DNA of 48,874 bases from Caulobacter sp. GTDB lineage: Bacteria; Pseudomonadota; Alphaproteobacteria; Caulobacterales; Caulobacteraceae. Positions 1 through 8,767 of the stretch are shown piece after piece (position 1 is the first letter of the stretch; each line of letters opens with the position of its first letter). The notes below the pieces were generated by a model. It worked only from the letters and a program-made list of their open reading frames with translations, was not told the DNA's origin and did no database searches. The stretch covers positions 1-48,874 of the forward strand of contig JAMFTA010000078.1 of the NCBI GenBank assembly GCA_026225565.1, written 5' to 3'. A program made the position numbers and the translations under genes.

Positions 1-657
1 CCAGAACGGATCGAACATCGGATCGGCCGGCGAACGCATTCCATCGCGCGTATAGGCCGGTCCATTGCGCAGGGTGACGACGCGCGCTCCGCGCGAGAGC
101 GCCCATTCCAGCTCGCTGATCGCGAAATCCAAATCGGAGAGCGTGAGCAACGGGGTCGCGAAGATACGATCCTGATAAGCAAAGCCCCAGTCGTCATCAA
201 CCCAGCGGTTGAACGCGCCGATGATGTGCATCGCGGCTTCGATATCGGGCTGCATCGGGCCCTCGATGCACACGCCGTGTGAGGGGAAAATCCAGGTGGC
301 CTGGATGCCCTGATCGTCCATGCATTTCAGCCGCGCGTCGCGATTGTACCACTCCGGATGCTCCAGCGGCTGTTCAGACCACAGCGCAGGGTCGTTGGGG
401 TTGTTTGCGGCCTTGCCGGCGAAATAATCATACAGCGCACCCGGCACGGGACGTCCGTGCATGTCGCCTGGGCCGGGGAGAATCTGATGCGGTTTGTCGC
501 CGATAAAGTAACGGGTCTGGCCGTCCTGCTCGACCAGCCGTAAGCCCCGGTCGCGAAACGCGGGGGAGCGATGGCGTGTGAAGGCGTCGGCGGACTCCCA
601 GTAATGGTTGTCGGCATCGAAGATCGGGCCGAACTCAGGCCGAATATTCTTATCCAT
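1..657 (-). CDS. Amidohydrolase-2 family metal hydrolase, N-terminal 219 residues (cut by window edge)
   Basis: The reading frame is open from an ATG at 657 to base 1, so only the N-terminal part is present. The protein starts MDKNIRPEFGPIFDADNHYW; the D-x-D/N-H pattern at about residues 14-17 matches the first metal-binding strand of amidohydrolase_2 (ACMSD-like) proteins. Further along are the pieces DARLKCMDDQGIQATWIFPS and VVTLRNGPAYTRDG, usual for this family (known group: metal-dependent decarboxylases and hydrolases with a TIM-barrel). It lies 16 bp downstream of the next amidohydrolase on the same strand, so the two are probably co-transcribed. A second member of the family sits at 38546-39859. 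Substrate unknown. Confidence 0.75.
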   Translation of the reverse strand, partial: MDKNIRPEFGPIFDADNHYWESADAFTRHRSPAFRDRGLRLVEQDGQTRYFIGDKPHQILPGPGDMHGRPVPGALYDYFAGKAANNPNDPALWSEQPLEHPEWYNRDARLKCMDDQGIQATWIFPSHGVCIEGPMQPDIEAAMHIIGAFNRWVDDDWGFAYQDRIFATPLLTLSDLDFAISELEWALSRGARVVTLRNGPAYTRDGMRSPADPMFDPFW

Positions 658-673
658 GACAGATCCTCCCAGA

Positions 674-2401
674 TTACGCGACGCCGTGGCGAAGAAGCTT
701 GCCCGGTGTCGCTTGCGTGCATTCGCCGTTGATGAAGGTCGTTTCGCCGTTGACGATGATCCGCTCATAGCCCTTGGCTTTCTGGATCAGACGCCATTCG
801 CCGGCGGGATAATCCCAAACGCGCTCAGCGGGTAGGCTGCCCAGCTCCTCGAAATCATAGACGATGACGTCGGCGGGCATATCCTCGGCGATGTACCCGC
901 GACCCTTGAGTCCCGCAGCTTGCGCCGGCAGTGCGGAGAGCCGCCAATGCGCCTCCTCCAGCGACATGATTTCGTGCTTTCGGACCCAGTAGGAGAGAAG
1001 CTCGGTAGGGAAGCGCGCCGTGGTGACGAATTTGGTGTGTGCGCCGCCGTCGCTCACGCCCGGCAGCGAAACCGGTCCCGTGGCGATCTGCTTCATCGCC
1101 GCAACCGGGGTTTCGATAAGTTCCGTCTCGTAGCCCGTCTTTAGCTCGCCGGCGAGCGACGTGTCGAGCAGCACGTCGATCGGGTGCTTGTTCTCACGCT
1201 CGGCGATTTCGCCGATCGTGAAGCCCTCATATTCTTCCTGCAGCGCCAGGCCGTTGGGCACGTCGAGCGGAATCCAGCCAAGTTTGATCTTCGTCAGCAC
1301 ATAGCCGGACCCGAACAGGCCGCCCCGCTGCTCGTGGATCTCCTTGAGCCTTTTACGACGTTCGGGATCGCGGAACTTGTCCATCTTTTCCGCGATCGTG
1401 CCCATGCAGATATCCTTCCAGGTGGGGATTGCATCGGCGAGGTTGTAATCCTCGAAGGTGAACTGTGAGGCGAAGTTGGTGGTCAGCGCCTGGGCATAGA
1501 CGCGCACACCCTCCACCTCGTTGAGATGCTTGAGCCTATCCAGCGCGGCTTTGGGCGTCATCCGGGCGGCGCCGTGCTGATTGAGAGCGCCCTCGGCGAG
1601 CAGCGCGTTCCAGATTGTCGGCCGGCCGCTCTCTCGCGCCATGATTTCGGCCTTCTGCAAGTCTCCGGTCATCTGCGCCACACCGCGGCCAGTGCTTCCC
1701 ATTGCGCGTGAAAACGCTTTGAGATCGCGCTCGCTCATCTCGTCGGTCACCATAGGCGTGCCGTCATAGTCGAGCTGAACGTTACCCTCGCGGCCGAGAA
1801 TCTGCGCAGAAATCCCACAGCCGCCCGCTTCCATCCCCTGGACAACAAGATTGCACATCCGCGCCAATTCCTCGTCGGTAGCCTGACGCCTCTTGGCCTC
1901 TTCGATGCCGACGACATAGCCGTAAAGCGGCGCGAGGGGCACGAACGACATCACGTTGACGCCCTTTGGGATTTGGTCAACGCTATCGAGATATTCCGAG
2001 AACGTCTCCCAGTTCCATGGAAGACCGGCGCGCATCGTTTCGAGCGGCACCGCTTCGTTACGGACGAGCGAGAGCATCGCGCGCTCGCGATCCTTTGGCT
2101 TCACTGGCGCGAAGCCAAAGCCACAATTGCCGATCACGACGCTCGTCACGCCGTGCCAACCGGACATTGTGCACCAGGGGTCCCAGTAGATCTGGCTGTC
2201 ATAGTGGGTATGGAGATCGACGACGCCTGGCGCCACGATCTTGCCCGTCGCGTCGATCACCTCGGCGGCGTCGGCCGCCGAGATGTTGCCGCCTATCTCA
2301 ACGATCTTGCCGTTCTTGATGCCGATATCGCTGCGAAAGCGCGGGGTTTGCAGCCCGTCGATGATCATGCCGCTTTTGATGACTATGTCGTACTTCGCCA
2401 T
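674..2401 (-). CDS. D-aminoacylase-like amidohydrolase (amidohydrolase_3 family)
   Basis: Predicted 575-residue cytosolic metal hydrolase. The N-terminal beta-sandwich (MAKYDIVIKSGMIIDG) is followed by the metal motif HTHYD (His64, His66), the NCGFGFAP segment with the bridging cysteine (Cys93) and, near the C-terminus, SDGGAH containing the catalytic aspartate. This layout is that of N-acyl-D-amino-acid deacylases and dihydropyrimidinase relatives. The frame is open upstream to 2494, but the homologous N-terminus begins at the ATG at 2401, preceded by GGAAGCGG. A paralogue is at 23760-25496. No peptide or amino-acid genes are nearby, so in this catabolic setting it more likely cleaves an amide, ester or cyclic intermediate; that is inference. 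Confidence 0.85.
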   Translation of the reverse strand: MAKYDIVIKSGMIIDGLQTPRFRSDIGIKNGKIVEIGGNISAADAAEVIDATGKIVAPGVVDLHTHYDSQIYWDPWCTMSGWHGVTSVVIGNCGFGFAPVKPKDRERAMLSLVRNEAVPLETMRAGLPWNWETFSEYLDSVDQIPKGVNVMSFVPLAPLYGYVVGIEEAKRRQATDEELARMCNLVVQGMEAGGCGISAQILGREGNVQLDYDGTPMVTDEMSERDLKAFSRAMGSTGRGVAQMTGDLQKAEIMARESGRPTIWNALLAEGALNQHGAARMTPKAALDRLKHLNEVEGVRVYAQALTTNFASQFTFEDYNLADAIPTWKDICMGTIAEKMDKFRDPERRKRLKEIHEQRGGLFGSGYVLTKIKLGWIPLDVPNGLALQEEYEGFTIGEIAERENKHPIDVLLDTSLAGELKTGYETELIETPVAAMKQIATGPVSLPGVSDGGAHTKFVTTARFPTELLSYWVRKHEIMSLEEAHWRLSALPAQAAGLKGRGYIAEDMPADVIVYDFEELGSLPAERVWDYPAGEWRLIQKAKGYERIIVNGETTFINGECTQATPGKLLRHGVA

Positions 2402-2441
2402 TGGTGGACCCGCTTCCTGCACTAGATCAGCCCGGCGGCCT

Positions 2442-2464
2442 AAACCATGCAACCTGTATGGTTT
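2442..2464. promoter_or_regulatory. Palindrome AAACCAT-N9-ATGGTTT upstream of the amidohydrolase
   Basis: Perfect 7-bp arms, 2442-2448 and 2458-2464, separated by 9 bp, 40 bp before the amidohydrolase start at 2401. Size and symmetry fit a dimeric repressor site. It differs from the AATGCA-N10-TGCATT element found elsewhere in the window. Confidence 0.5.
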
Positions 2465-2833
2465 TGTGTTACGACTCATCGTGCTGGAGGTCAAGGGTAT
2501 GGCGAGGGGGCGCCAAAAATCTGGACTGAGGCTAACGCGGCTTTGGGATTGATCGGGCTTTGACGATCGAGCACATCGCCGAACATCTCGGTTATGGCGG
2601 CGCCCGCGATTACTCGGTGATGCCGGCGTGATCGTTTTCGTCGGCGGGCCGAATTTCGACCGGCCGCCTTATTTGACATCGCGATAGCATAGCCCGCCTT
2701 CGGCCATTTCGCGTAGACAAGTACCTCTCGCGGCAACATGCGAGCGTCATCTCGGCGTTTGCTCAGAGCGACGGATTGGGCGGCAAGTCGACAGTTCGCA
2801 CCGTTCTCAACGCCGGCCGGAGCGGTACGGAGT
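2465..2833. other. Intergenic stretch with no convincing gene
   Basis: No intact gene is seen here. On the plus strand around 2557-2631 a short frame reads LTIEHIAEHLGYGGARDYS and then stops; it resembles the second helix-turn-helix of AraC-family regulators and may be a relic. The rest is unassigned. Confidence 0.3.
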
Positions 2834-3640
2834 CTACGCGGCCGCCTTTGCGGAGCGGGCGCGCTTACGGTCGGTGGCTGGCCCATCCTCGGCCTGCGGT
2901 GGCGTCGGCTTGGACGCCTTGAGTGTCCGCGCCCGCTTGGCAATATGCGGGCCGTAGCGCCCGAGGATGAAGAGCTCGACCTTCTCCTCGAGCTCGGCTT
3001 CGCTGGGGCGCGAGGAGGCCCATCCGGCGTAGACCAGCAGCGGCGTCGTGCCGAGGACCAGGTCGACCAAGAGGCTGGCCGACCGGGCGGAGTCGCCTGC
3101 GGGTGCGAGCTTTCGGTCGGCGAGCTCGTCGAGCATTGCCGCGACATTCGTCCGAAAGTGCGCAAACGTCTTCTGGGTCAGGTTCATCATGAAATCGGGG
3201 AAGCGGCGGCTCTCGGCGATTGCGAGCCGCATGAGATCGACGGAGCGGGGCCGGAACGATACCTCGCCGATATAGCGCGCGATGTTCATTACGCCGTCGA
3301 AGAGGGTTTCGACATCTGCGAGAGCGGTTTCGAACACGGCTCCATCTTCGCGCGCCGTGACCACCTCCATGAAGATGGCTTCCTTGTCGCCGAAGTGCTG
3401 GTAGAGCGTGCGGGTGGCGACCCCGGCCGCCTTGGCGATGTCGACGAGGGAGGTGGCCGCGTATCCATGCTGCACGAACAGCGCGGTGGCGACTTGCATG
3501 ACCTTGGCCTTGCGGCGCTCGAGCTCAGCAAGGGTCGGTCTTCCAGCGCGCGGGGACTTCGATCGCGTCGGCTTTCGCGCCATGGACCCCGCACGGCCGG
3601 CGAGGGAACGGGCCCGGGCGTTGGAGAAGGTCGATTTCAT
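2834..3640 (-). CDS. TetR-family transcriptional regulator (paralogue 1)
   Basis: Predicted 268-residue TetR repressor. After a basic N-terminal stretch the helix-turn-helix domain (about residues 35-85) contains GYAATSLVDIAKAAGVATRT and the recognition helix TRTLYQHFGDKEA. The rest is an alpha-helical ligand domain with a basic, Ala-rich tail. The gene at 4896-5639 encodes a close paralogue with the same recognition helix, so both should bind the same DNA sequence. Start uncertain: the ATG at 3583 (MARKPTRSK) is an alternative that would remove 19 residues. Upstream there is a short inverted repeat GCAA-N11-TTGC near 3671-3689. By family habit it is a ligand-released repressor; a CoA thioester ligand is a guess from context. 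Confidence 0.88.
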   Translation of the reverse strand: MKSTFSNARARSLAGRAGSMARKPTRSKSPRAGRPTLAELERRKAKVMQVATALFVQHGYAATSLVDIAKAAGVATRTLYQHFGDKEAIFMEVVTAREDGAVFETALADVETLFDGVMNIARYIGEVSFRPRSVDLMRLAIAESRRFPDFMMNLTQKTFAHFRTNVAAMLDELADRKLAPAGDSARSASLLVDLVLGTTPLLVYAGWASSRPSEAELEEKVELFILGRYGPHIAKRARTLKASKPTPPQAEDGPATDRKRARSAKAAA

Positions 3641-3759
3641 GGCAGTTCCACTCTGGAGAAGTCTGTTGTCGCAACGGCGACCATATTGCTAGTCACTGAA
3701 GGATGAAATTTCGATTGCGCCGCCCACACCTGGCCCGTCCCGGCTGCAAGCATAGGGCG

Positions 3760-4668
3760 TCAACCGGCCAGGCGCGCGTCATCGATGCCTTTCACGCCGG
3801 CTTCGACGGAATATAGGGCGCCGTTGAGTTCTGCTCCGGCGACGCCTGGCAGGGTGATCGGCAAGCGGGTAGTGGTCAGATAGAGGATGTCGAGGTTGGG
3901 CCCCCCGAACGCGGGCTTGGTCGGGTTTGAGAACGGGAGCTGGATGGTGCGGTCGAGGCTGCCGTCGGGCGCATAGCGTCGCAGCTGTCCAAAGCCGACG
4001 ACAGCCAGCCAATAGCCGCCATCGACATCGACCGTAGCTCCATCCACGAAGCCTTCGCCTTCTTCGAGCTGGATGAAGAGCCGTCGGTTGGAGGTCGCGC
4101 CGACTTGCGGGTCGAGGTCGAACGCGTCCACGCGCCTCAGCGGGGAATCTGCAGCATAGAGCGTTCGGCCGTCCGGGCTGACGGCGAGTCCGTTGGCGAC
4201 GCTGATTCTCGTGATCACCGGAACGAGCTCGTCGTTATCGAGGCGAAAGTAGGCGGCGTTTTGGGAGGTTCGGTTGGTGGGCGACCATTCATGGTCATAG
4301 GCGCCCACCCAAAGTCGGCCCTGGCGGTCGCAGATGCATTCGTGAAGCATCACGTGGGACGGGAGGGGAGAGGCGACCCGGAGCGTCAGCTCCCCGTTCG
4401 AGGGATCGAAGTCGTAGAGGCCATCGGAGAGAACGACGAGAAGTCCGCCTTCGGATTTCAGCACGAGGCCGCCGATCCGTTTCGGCATGGGCCAAGTCTG
4501 ATGGACGCCGTCGGCTGGACACCACCGGTGCATGGTCGCGGACTTCTCACAGTTGATCCAATAGAGCGCCTGTTCAGCCGAAGACCAGACAGGGGTCTCC
4601 CCGATGTAGTCGTCGGCTTCGAACACGCGCTCGATGCGGATATCGGTTTTTAGCCTTATGGGCACCAC
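3760..4668 (-). CDS. SMP-30/gluconolactonase/LRE-family lactonase
   Basis: A 302-residue six-bladed beta-propeller protein of the SMP-30/gluconolactonase family, which hydrolyses lactones using one divalent metal. Visible family marks are GETPVW near the N-terminus (metal-ligand Glu about residue 24), LHECICDRQGRLWVGAYDHE, SVANGLAVSPDGRTLYAADS (metal-ligand Asn) and DGATVDVDGGYWLAVV. The frame is open to 4707, but the GTG at 4668 has GGAG 6 bp upstream and fits the family's N-terminus. In a cluster with two Baeyer-Villiger monooxygenases, a lactone-opening role is plausible (inference). A copy of the shared operator-like element (4736-4757) lies 67 bp upstream. Confidence 0.85.
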   Translation of the reverse strand: MVPIRLKTDIRIERVFEADDYIGETPVWSSAEQALYWINCEKSATMHRWCPADGVHQTWPMPKRIGGLVLKSEGGLLVVLSDGLYDFDPSNGELTLRVASPLPSHVMLHECICDRQGRLWVGAYDHEWSPTNRTSQNAAYFRLDNDELVPVITRISVANGLAVSPDGRTLYAADSPLRRVDAFDLDPQVGATSNRRLFIQLEEGEGFVDGATVDVDGGYWLAVVGFGQLRRYAPDGSLDRTIQLPFSNPTKPAFGGPNLDILYLTTTRLPITLPGVAGAELNGALYSVEAGVKGIDDARLAG

Positions 4669-4735
4669 TCGAGTCTCCGTCAGGGCCGTTCGGCTTGTGC
4701 AATCCACTAACGCAGATCGTGGGGGTCACAGAGGC

Positions 4736-4757
4736 AATGCGCAAGGTGAATTTCATA
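4736..4757. promoter_or_regulatory. Operator-like element A (AATGCg-N10-TtCATa)
   Basis: Degenerate copy, 9 of 12 arm positions, of the AATGCA-N10-TGCATT palindrome; 67 bp upstream of the SMP-30 gene start. Confidence 0.45.
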
Positions 4758-4895
4758 TTGCGGGCGCGCCGGACAGGGAAATGCACGGTGCGCTTCGACA
4801 GGGAGCAGGCGTTCGGGGGTGTCGTCGCATAGGGCGGCAGCGGCCATCCCGCCTCTGCGAGCAAGCGGGGGATCTCGCGATCCGTCAGGCAAGTT

Positions 4896-5639
4896 TCAGG
4901 CGGCGGCCTTCGCGGACTTGGCGACCCGGGCGCGTTTCGCGACAGCAGGGCCGAAGCGGCCGAGAATGAAAAGCTCCACGCGCTCCTCGAGTTCGGCGTC
5001 CGTGGGCTGGGACGAGGACCAACCCGCGTAGACCAAGAGTGGCGTGGTCCCGAGGATGAGATCGACGAAGAGCGCAGCCGACTTTGCTGTATCGGTCTGA
5101 GGGGCGAGCTTGCGCTTCTCGAGCTCGCTGAACATGGACGCCACCGAGGCCCTGAAATAGGCGAAGGTCTTCTGGATCAGACGCATCATGAAATCAGGAA
5201 AGCGCTGGCTTTCAGCGATGGTCAGACGCATCAGGTTGACGGAGTGCGGGCGATAGGACACCTCGCAGACATAGCGAGCCACCTGCATCAGGCCGTCGAA
5301 AAGCGTCTCGCATTCCGCCAGCGAGTGGGGAAGGAACACAGCGCCGCTCTTGCGGGCCGTCACGACCTCAATGAACAGCGCTTCCTTGTCGCCGAAGTGT
5401 TGGTAGAGCGTGCGAGTCGCCACCCCGGCGGCCTTGGCGACGTCGACGAGCGAAGTCGCCGCATATCCGTTGTGAACGAAGAGGTCGGTGGCGACCTCCA
5501 TCACCTTGGCCTTGCGCCGTTCGAGTTCGTCCAGCGTCGGACGTCCTGCTTTTTGGGCCTTCCTCTGCCCTGTCTTGCGTCCATAGGGCCTGGAGCGACC
5601 AGCGCCGCGGGTGCTGCTGAGCTGAGACTGAGGCTTCAT
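4896..5639 (-). CDS. TetR-family transcriptional regulator (paralogue 2)
   Basis: Predicted 247-residue TetR repressor, closely related along its whole length to the protein at 2834-3640. Both share AGRPTL.ELERRKAKVM, GYAATSLVD, AKAAGVATRTLYQHFGDKEA and a C-terminal lysine/alanine tail. The ATG at 5639 is preferred over a GTG at 5642; GGAAG precedes it. A well-conserved copy of the 22-bp palindrome (5661-5682) sits 21 bp upstream, the usual place for autoregulation. Because the same palindrome occurs upstream of most operons here, this protein and its paralogue are the leading candidates for the cluster's repressor (inference). Confidence 0.9.
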   Translation of the reverse strand: MKPQSQLSSTRGAGRSRPYGRKTGQRKAQKAGRPTLDELERRKAKVMEVATDLFVHNGYAATSLVDVAKAAGVATRTLYQHFGDKEALFIEVVTARKSGAVFLPHSLAECETLFDGLMQVARYVCEVSYRPHSVNLMRLTIAESQRFPDFMMRLIQKTFAYFRASVASMFSELEKRKLAPQTDTAKSAALFVDLILGTTPLLVYAGWSSSQPTDAELEERVELFILGRFGPAVAKRARVAKSAKAAA

Positions 5640-5660
5640 CACGCTTCCCGAAGAACATTC

Positions 5661-5682
5661 AATGCAGCAACCTTATTGCAAG
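5661..5682. promoter_or_regulatory. Operator-like element B (AATGCA-N10-TGCAag)
   Basis: 10 of 12 arm positions match the shared palindrome. It lies 21 bp before the start of the TetR gene that ends at 4896, consistent with autoregulation. Confidence 0.65.
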
Positions 5683-5824
5683 TAGCGCGCCAGGGAAATT
5701 GGGATTTTCAGCCGGCTTCGTAAGAGCGGGGATCGCCTGAATATTCAGCAGGTCGACAAATCGTGCTTGCGCGATCCGACATCTGAACTGGAGCACCGTC
5801 GAATCCCTGCTCGATTCGTATTGT

Positions 5825-7006
5825 TCAGGCGGCGCGCGGCAGTCCGGGCCGGCAGGGTAGGGTGTCCATGCCCCGCACATTGGAGAGCACCTTCCGCGTC
5901 CCCCGCTCGGTGAAGATCTCGAACGCCGGGAAGCGCAAGAGCAGTTCCTCGAACGCCACACGAATTTCCAGGCGGGCCAGATGGATGCCGAGGCAGCGGT
6001 GGATGCCGTATCCAAAATAGATCGACACCACGTCATTCTCGCGGCTTACGTCGAAAACGTCGGGCGCTTCGAACCGGCGCTCGTCGCGCGTGGCGGCGCC
6101 GGTCAATAACATCACCTTGACGTCTTTGGGGATGGTCACGCCACGCAGCATCACTTCGCGTGTGGTGGTGCGCCCTTGCAGCTGGGAAGGCGGGTCGAAA
6201 CGCATGATCTCCTCCACCGCATTCGGGATGCGCGTGGGATCCGTCAAAAGCTTCTCGCGCTCGGACGGAAAGGCCTGGAGCGCCATGGCGCCGTTGGGGA
6301 TGGCCTTCGCGACTGTCTCGTGTCCGGCGGTGGCGAGCTCCATGAACCGGGCCGCAAGCTCGTCGTCGGTCAGCCTGCGCACGACGCCTTCGTCGTCCTC
6401 GAGCTCGGCGTTGATCAGGAGGGTGATCACGTCCTCACGCGGGCGCGCGCGGCGGTTGCGGATCAAATCGAGGTAGACCTCATCGGCCGTGAGTTTGGCC
6501 TGATAGACCTGCATGAGATCCACGTCGCCACGGGAGAGAAGGAGATTGGCGAAGTGATGAATATCGCCCCGAACTTCCTCGGGAATGCCGATCAGCTCGC
6601 TGATGACGTTCAGGGGAAGCTGAACCGCGAAATCCTTGACGAAATCGAACTCATCCTTTTCCGCCGCCTCTGTGAGCGTCTTGGCGCACCGATCGCGAAC
6701 GAAGGCCTCCATTCCGTTCATGCGATCGCGGGTGAAGACCTTGGTGACGAGATTCTTGTGCCAGCGGTGTTCGGGATTGTCCTTCATGATCAGGAGCCCA
6801 ATGTCTGGCATCGGCTCAATCATCACGCCGCCGGCGCTGGAGAAGGTCTCGTTGTCCTGGTGCGCCGCGACGACGTCCGCATAGCGCGACAAGGCCCAGA
6901 AGTTCAGCCCCTCATGGAAGTACACGGGCGCCTCGTCGCGCAACGCCTTGTAGACTGAGTAGGGGTTGTTGGCGAACTCGATCGAGTAGGGGTCGAAATC
7001 GATCAT
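5825..7006 (-). CDS. Cytochrome P450 (bacterial class I type)
   Basis: A 393-residue soluble P450. All core motifs are visible: I-helix AGHET (residues 227-231, with the acid-threonine pair for O2 activation), K-helix EEIMR (265-269) and the heme loop FGYGIHRCLG with ligand Cys338. The frame is open to 7099, but the ATG at 7006 has AGGA 5 bp upstream and gives the usual P450 N-terminus MIDFDPYS. Electrons probably come from the 2Fe-2S ferredoxin at 19641-19961; no ferredoxin reductase gene lies in the window. Likely role: hydroxylation of the growth substrate (inference). A shared operator-like element (7104-7125) is upstream. Confidence 0.95.
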   Translation of the reverse strand: MIDFDPYSIEFANNPYSVYKALRDEAPVYFHEGLNFWALSRYADVVAAHQDNETFSSAGGVMIEPMPDIGLLIMKDNPEHRWHKNLVTKVFTRDRMNGMEAFVRDRCAKTLTEAAEKDEFDFVKDFAVQLPLNVISELIGIPEEVRGDIHHFANLLLSRGDVDLMQVYQAKLTADEVYLDLIRNRRARPREDVITLLINAELEDDEGVVRRLTDDELAARFMELATAGHETVAKAIPNGAMALQAFPSEREKLLTDPTRIPNAVEEIMRFDPPSQLQGRTTTREVMLRGVTIPKDVKVMLLTGAATRDERRFEAPDVFDVSRENDVVSIYFGYGIHRCLGIHLARLEIRVAFEELLLRFPAFEIFTERGTRKVLSNVRGMDTLPCRPGLPRAA

Positions 7007-7103
7007 CTGTCCTGGCGCCCTTGCCTGTCGCCGGGCGCACACGGCGTCCGCTTCCAACAGGACCGTCCTTGCCGATCCGGCAGGTAAATGCAAGCTCATC
7101 GAT

Positions 7104-7125
7104 AATGCGCCTGGGTCAATTCATT
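7104..7125. promoter_or_regulatory. Operator-like element C (AATGCg-N10-TtCATT)
   Basis: 10 of 12 arm positions match; the outer arms extend to ATAATG and CATTAT. It lies between the divergent P450 gene (start 7006) and the NTF2-like gene (start 7292) and could control both. Confidence 0.6.
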
Positions 7126-7291
7126 ATGGTGGCTGTGTAAGAAGCTCAGCGATAGTGGGTCCGCCAGACCCAATACCCACCTACACAAAATGAGCTGTGG
7201 TCAATGCAATTGTCGCGGCGATCGGCTTGTGCAAAAAGAAGGGGGTGGAGATGGTTCGTTCCCGCATGCCGGATCGCGAAGGAGCAGAAAA

Positions 7292-7675
7292 ATGCACCCT
7301 GTCCAGGAACTACAGAAGATTGCCGACGATCTCGCGATCCGCTCGGTCCTCGCCGAGTACTGCCTGCGGCTCGAAGTCAATCCGTTCGAAGAGTGGCTGG
7401 ATCTCTTCACCGAGGACACGGTCTACGAGGTCTTCCGCCGTACACTCCGGGGACGCCAGGAGGTTTCGGATATGCTTTCTAAAGCGCCGCACGGCGTGCA
7501 CCTAGGCGGTCCCATCAGGATCGAGCTCAACGGCGACTCCGCCAATACCGTCCAGAACTACCTGTTCATCGCCAACGAAACGCGGGACTGGAATGCTGGA
7601 TGGTACTATCGCACGCTGGTACGGGCCGACCTGGGCTGGAAGATCTCCCATACACGGGTGAAGATTCAGAAATAG
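7292..7675 (+). CDS. NTF2-like/SnoaL-type small protein
   Basis: A 127-residue protein with the cone-shaped NTF2/SnoaL fold pattern: N-terminal helices (IADDLAIRSVLAEYCLRL), the W-L-D-L-F-T-E-D turn typical of the fold, and C-terminal strands ending in WKISHTRVKIQK. The family includes small isomerases, cyclases, hydrolases and ring-dioxygenase beta-like proteins; it resembles delta5-3-ketosteroid isomerase only in fold. The ATG at 7292 is chosen because AAGGAG lies 7 bp upstream. It is divergent from the P450 and convergent with the cyclase-family gene. Function unassigned. Confidence 0.75.
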   Translation: MHPVQELQKIADDLAIRSVLAEYCLRLEVNPFEEWLDLFTEDTVYEVFRRTLRGRQEVSDMLSKAPHGVHLGGPIRIELNGDSANTVQNYLFIANETRDWNAGWYYRTLVRADLGWKISHTRVKIQK

Positions 7676-7707
7676 TCTTCGGCCAGCGCCAACCGCCGCG
7701 CGAAGGA

Positions 7708-8748
7708 TCACACAGTTCCAACGCCCGTCACGGGCGAGCCGACGGCGCCCGGCAGGCGCAGGGGCGGGGCGGTGAACAGAAAGCGCGAACGGCCACGCGC
7801 GCGGAGCCAGTCTGCGAGATCGCTGAGCAGGAACATCTCGCCGAGCGGAACGCCGAGCTTGAAGAGGCAGAGGTTGTGAAGCGGGATGCGGGTGCCCCGG
7901 CCATGGATGGCGGCGTGATCCGGCAGCAGCTCCACCGCTTCGTTATCCGAGACCAGCGCCGAGGCGCCGCAGTCGTCGATCCACCGCAGGAGCCTCAGGT
8001 CCGTCCCGTCGAGTCCTGAGCATCGGTGCTGGTCGAACGGCGCCGAAGGGTCGTGGTAGCGCGCCAGGAGCGCGCGGTCGAAGCCGGTGCGAAAGCAAAG
8101 CACATCCCCGGGCTCGACCTCCACCTGGTCCGCTTCGAATATCCGCATAAGTTGGTCATAGCCGACCGCGATTTTTTCGAGGCCTACGTGAGCGTGGAGG
8201 TCGATCATCACGCCACGAGCCTGCAGGGCCGTCTCGGCGATCCTTTCGATGCCTAGAGCGTTTGCGCCGAAAGGTCCCTGCATGGGCGCCCGGTCCTTCA
8301 GATAGTCGAAGGGGCCACGGACGTGAACATGGGCGCAGAAGCCATTGTAATAGGTCGCTTCCTCGACCCCGTCGCCCTGAGCGTCGTAGAGTTCCCCGAT
8401 ATGGCAGAGGCTGTCCCATTGGGTGGAGAACTGAAGGCTGAGGGTCGCGCGATCGTCGCACACCACGTCGGTCTGGTCGGGCGCCAGCTTCTGGAATGGG
8501 TAGTTCATAGCCGGATCCTCGCCGCGCATGGAATAGGCGAGGATGGGGGGAAGGCGACGCGGGTTGAGCTGGACGTTCGGACAGTCGAGGGGCAGCGACA
8601 GGCAGAAGGCGATACCTTCGCGCACTTCCAGCGCCGCTTGTCGCCGGCGCTCCGGCGTGATGAGATTGAGGCGGCCGAGCTGGTCGTCGGCGCCGAACTC
8701 ACCCCAGTTGGAGCCCTCCGGCCTCACCGACCAGCGTTTTTCCGACAT
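7708..8748 (-). CDS. Cyclase-family (kynurenine-formamidase-like) metal hydrolase
   Basis: A 346-residue member of the 'putative cyclase' family (PF04199), which includes arylformamidases and other metal-dependent hydrolases. Recognisable pieces are the N-terminal WGEFGADDQLGRLNLITPE, the metal region STQWDSLCHIG (variant of the family's H-x-G-T-H motif), EPGDVLCFRTGFDR and the C-terminal FTAPPLRLPGAVGSPV. The ATG at 8748 has GAGAGG upstream; a GTG two codons earlier is possible. It is the last gene of an operon with the crotonase and CoA ligase upstream. A role in opening a ring or lactone is inferred from context. Confidence 0.85.
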   Translation of the reverse strand: MSEKRWSVRPEGSNWGEFGADDQLGRLNLITPERRRQAALEVREGIAFCLSLPLDCPNVQLNPRRLPPILAYSMRGEDPAMNYPFQKLAPDQTDVVCDDRATLSLQFSTQWDSLCHIGELYDAQGDGVEEATYYNGFCAHVHVRGPFDYLKDRAPMQGPFGANALGIERIAETALQARGVMIDLHAHVGLEKIAVGYDQLMRIFEADQVEVEPGDVLCFRTGFDRALLARYHDPSAPFDQHRCSGLDGTDLRLLRWIDDCGASALVSDNEAVELLPDHAAIHGRGTRIPLHNLCLFKLGVPLGEMFLLSDLADWLRARGRSRFLFTAPPLRLPGAVGSPVTGVGTV

Positions 8749-8767
8749 GGCCACCTCTCGGTTCCGG

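Noticed and set aside
3665-3700. Operator copy before the first TetR gene
   Set aside because: Only GCAA-N11-TTGC is present; the arms do not match AATGCA-N10-TGCATT.
2738-3706. 322-codon plus-strand frame over the first TetR gene
   Set aside because: The minus strand has an unmistakable TetR helix-turn-helix; the plus frame has nothing recognisable.
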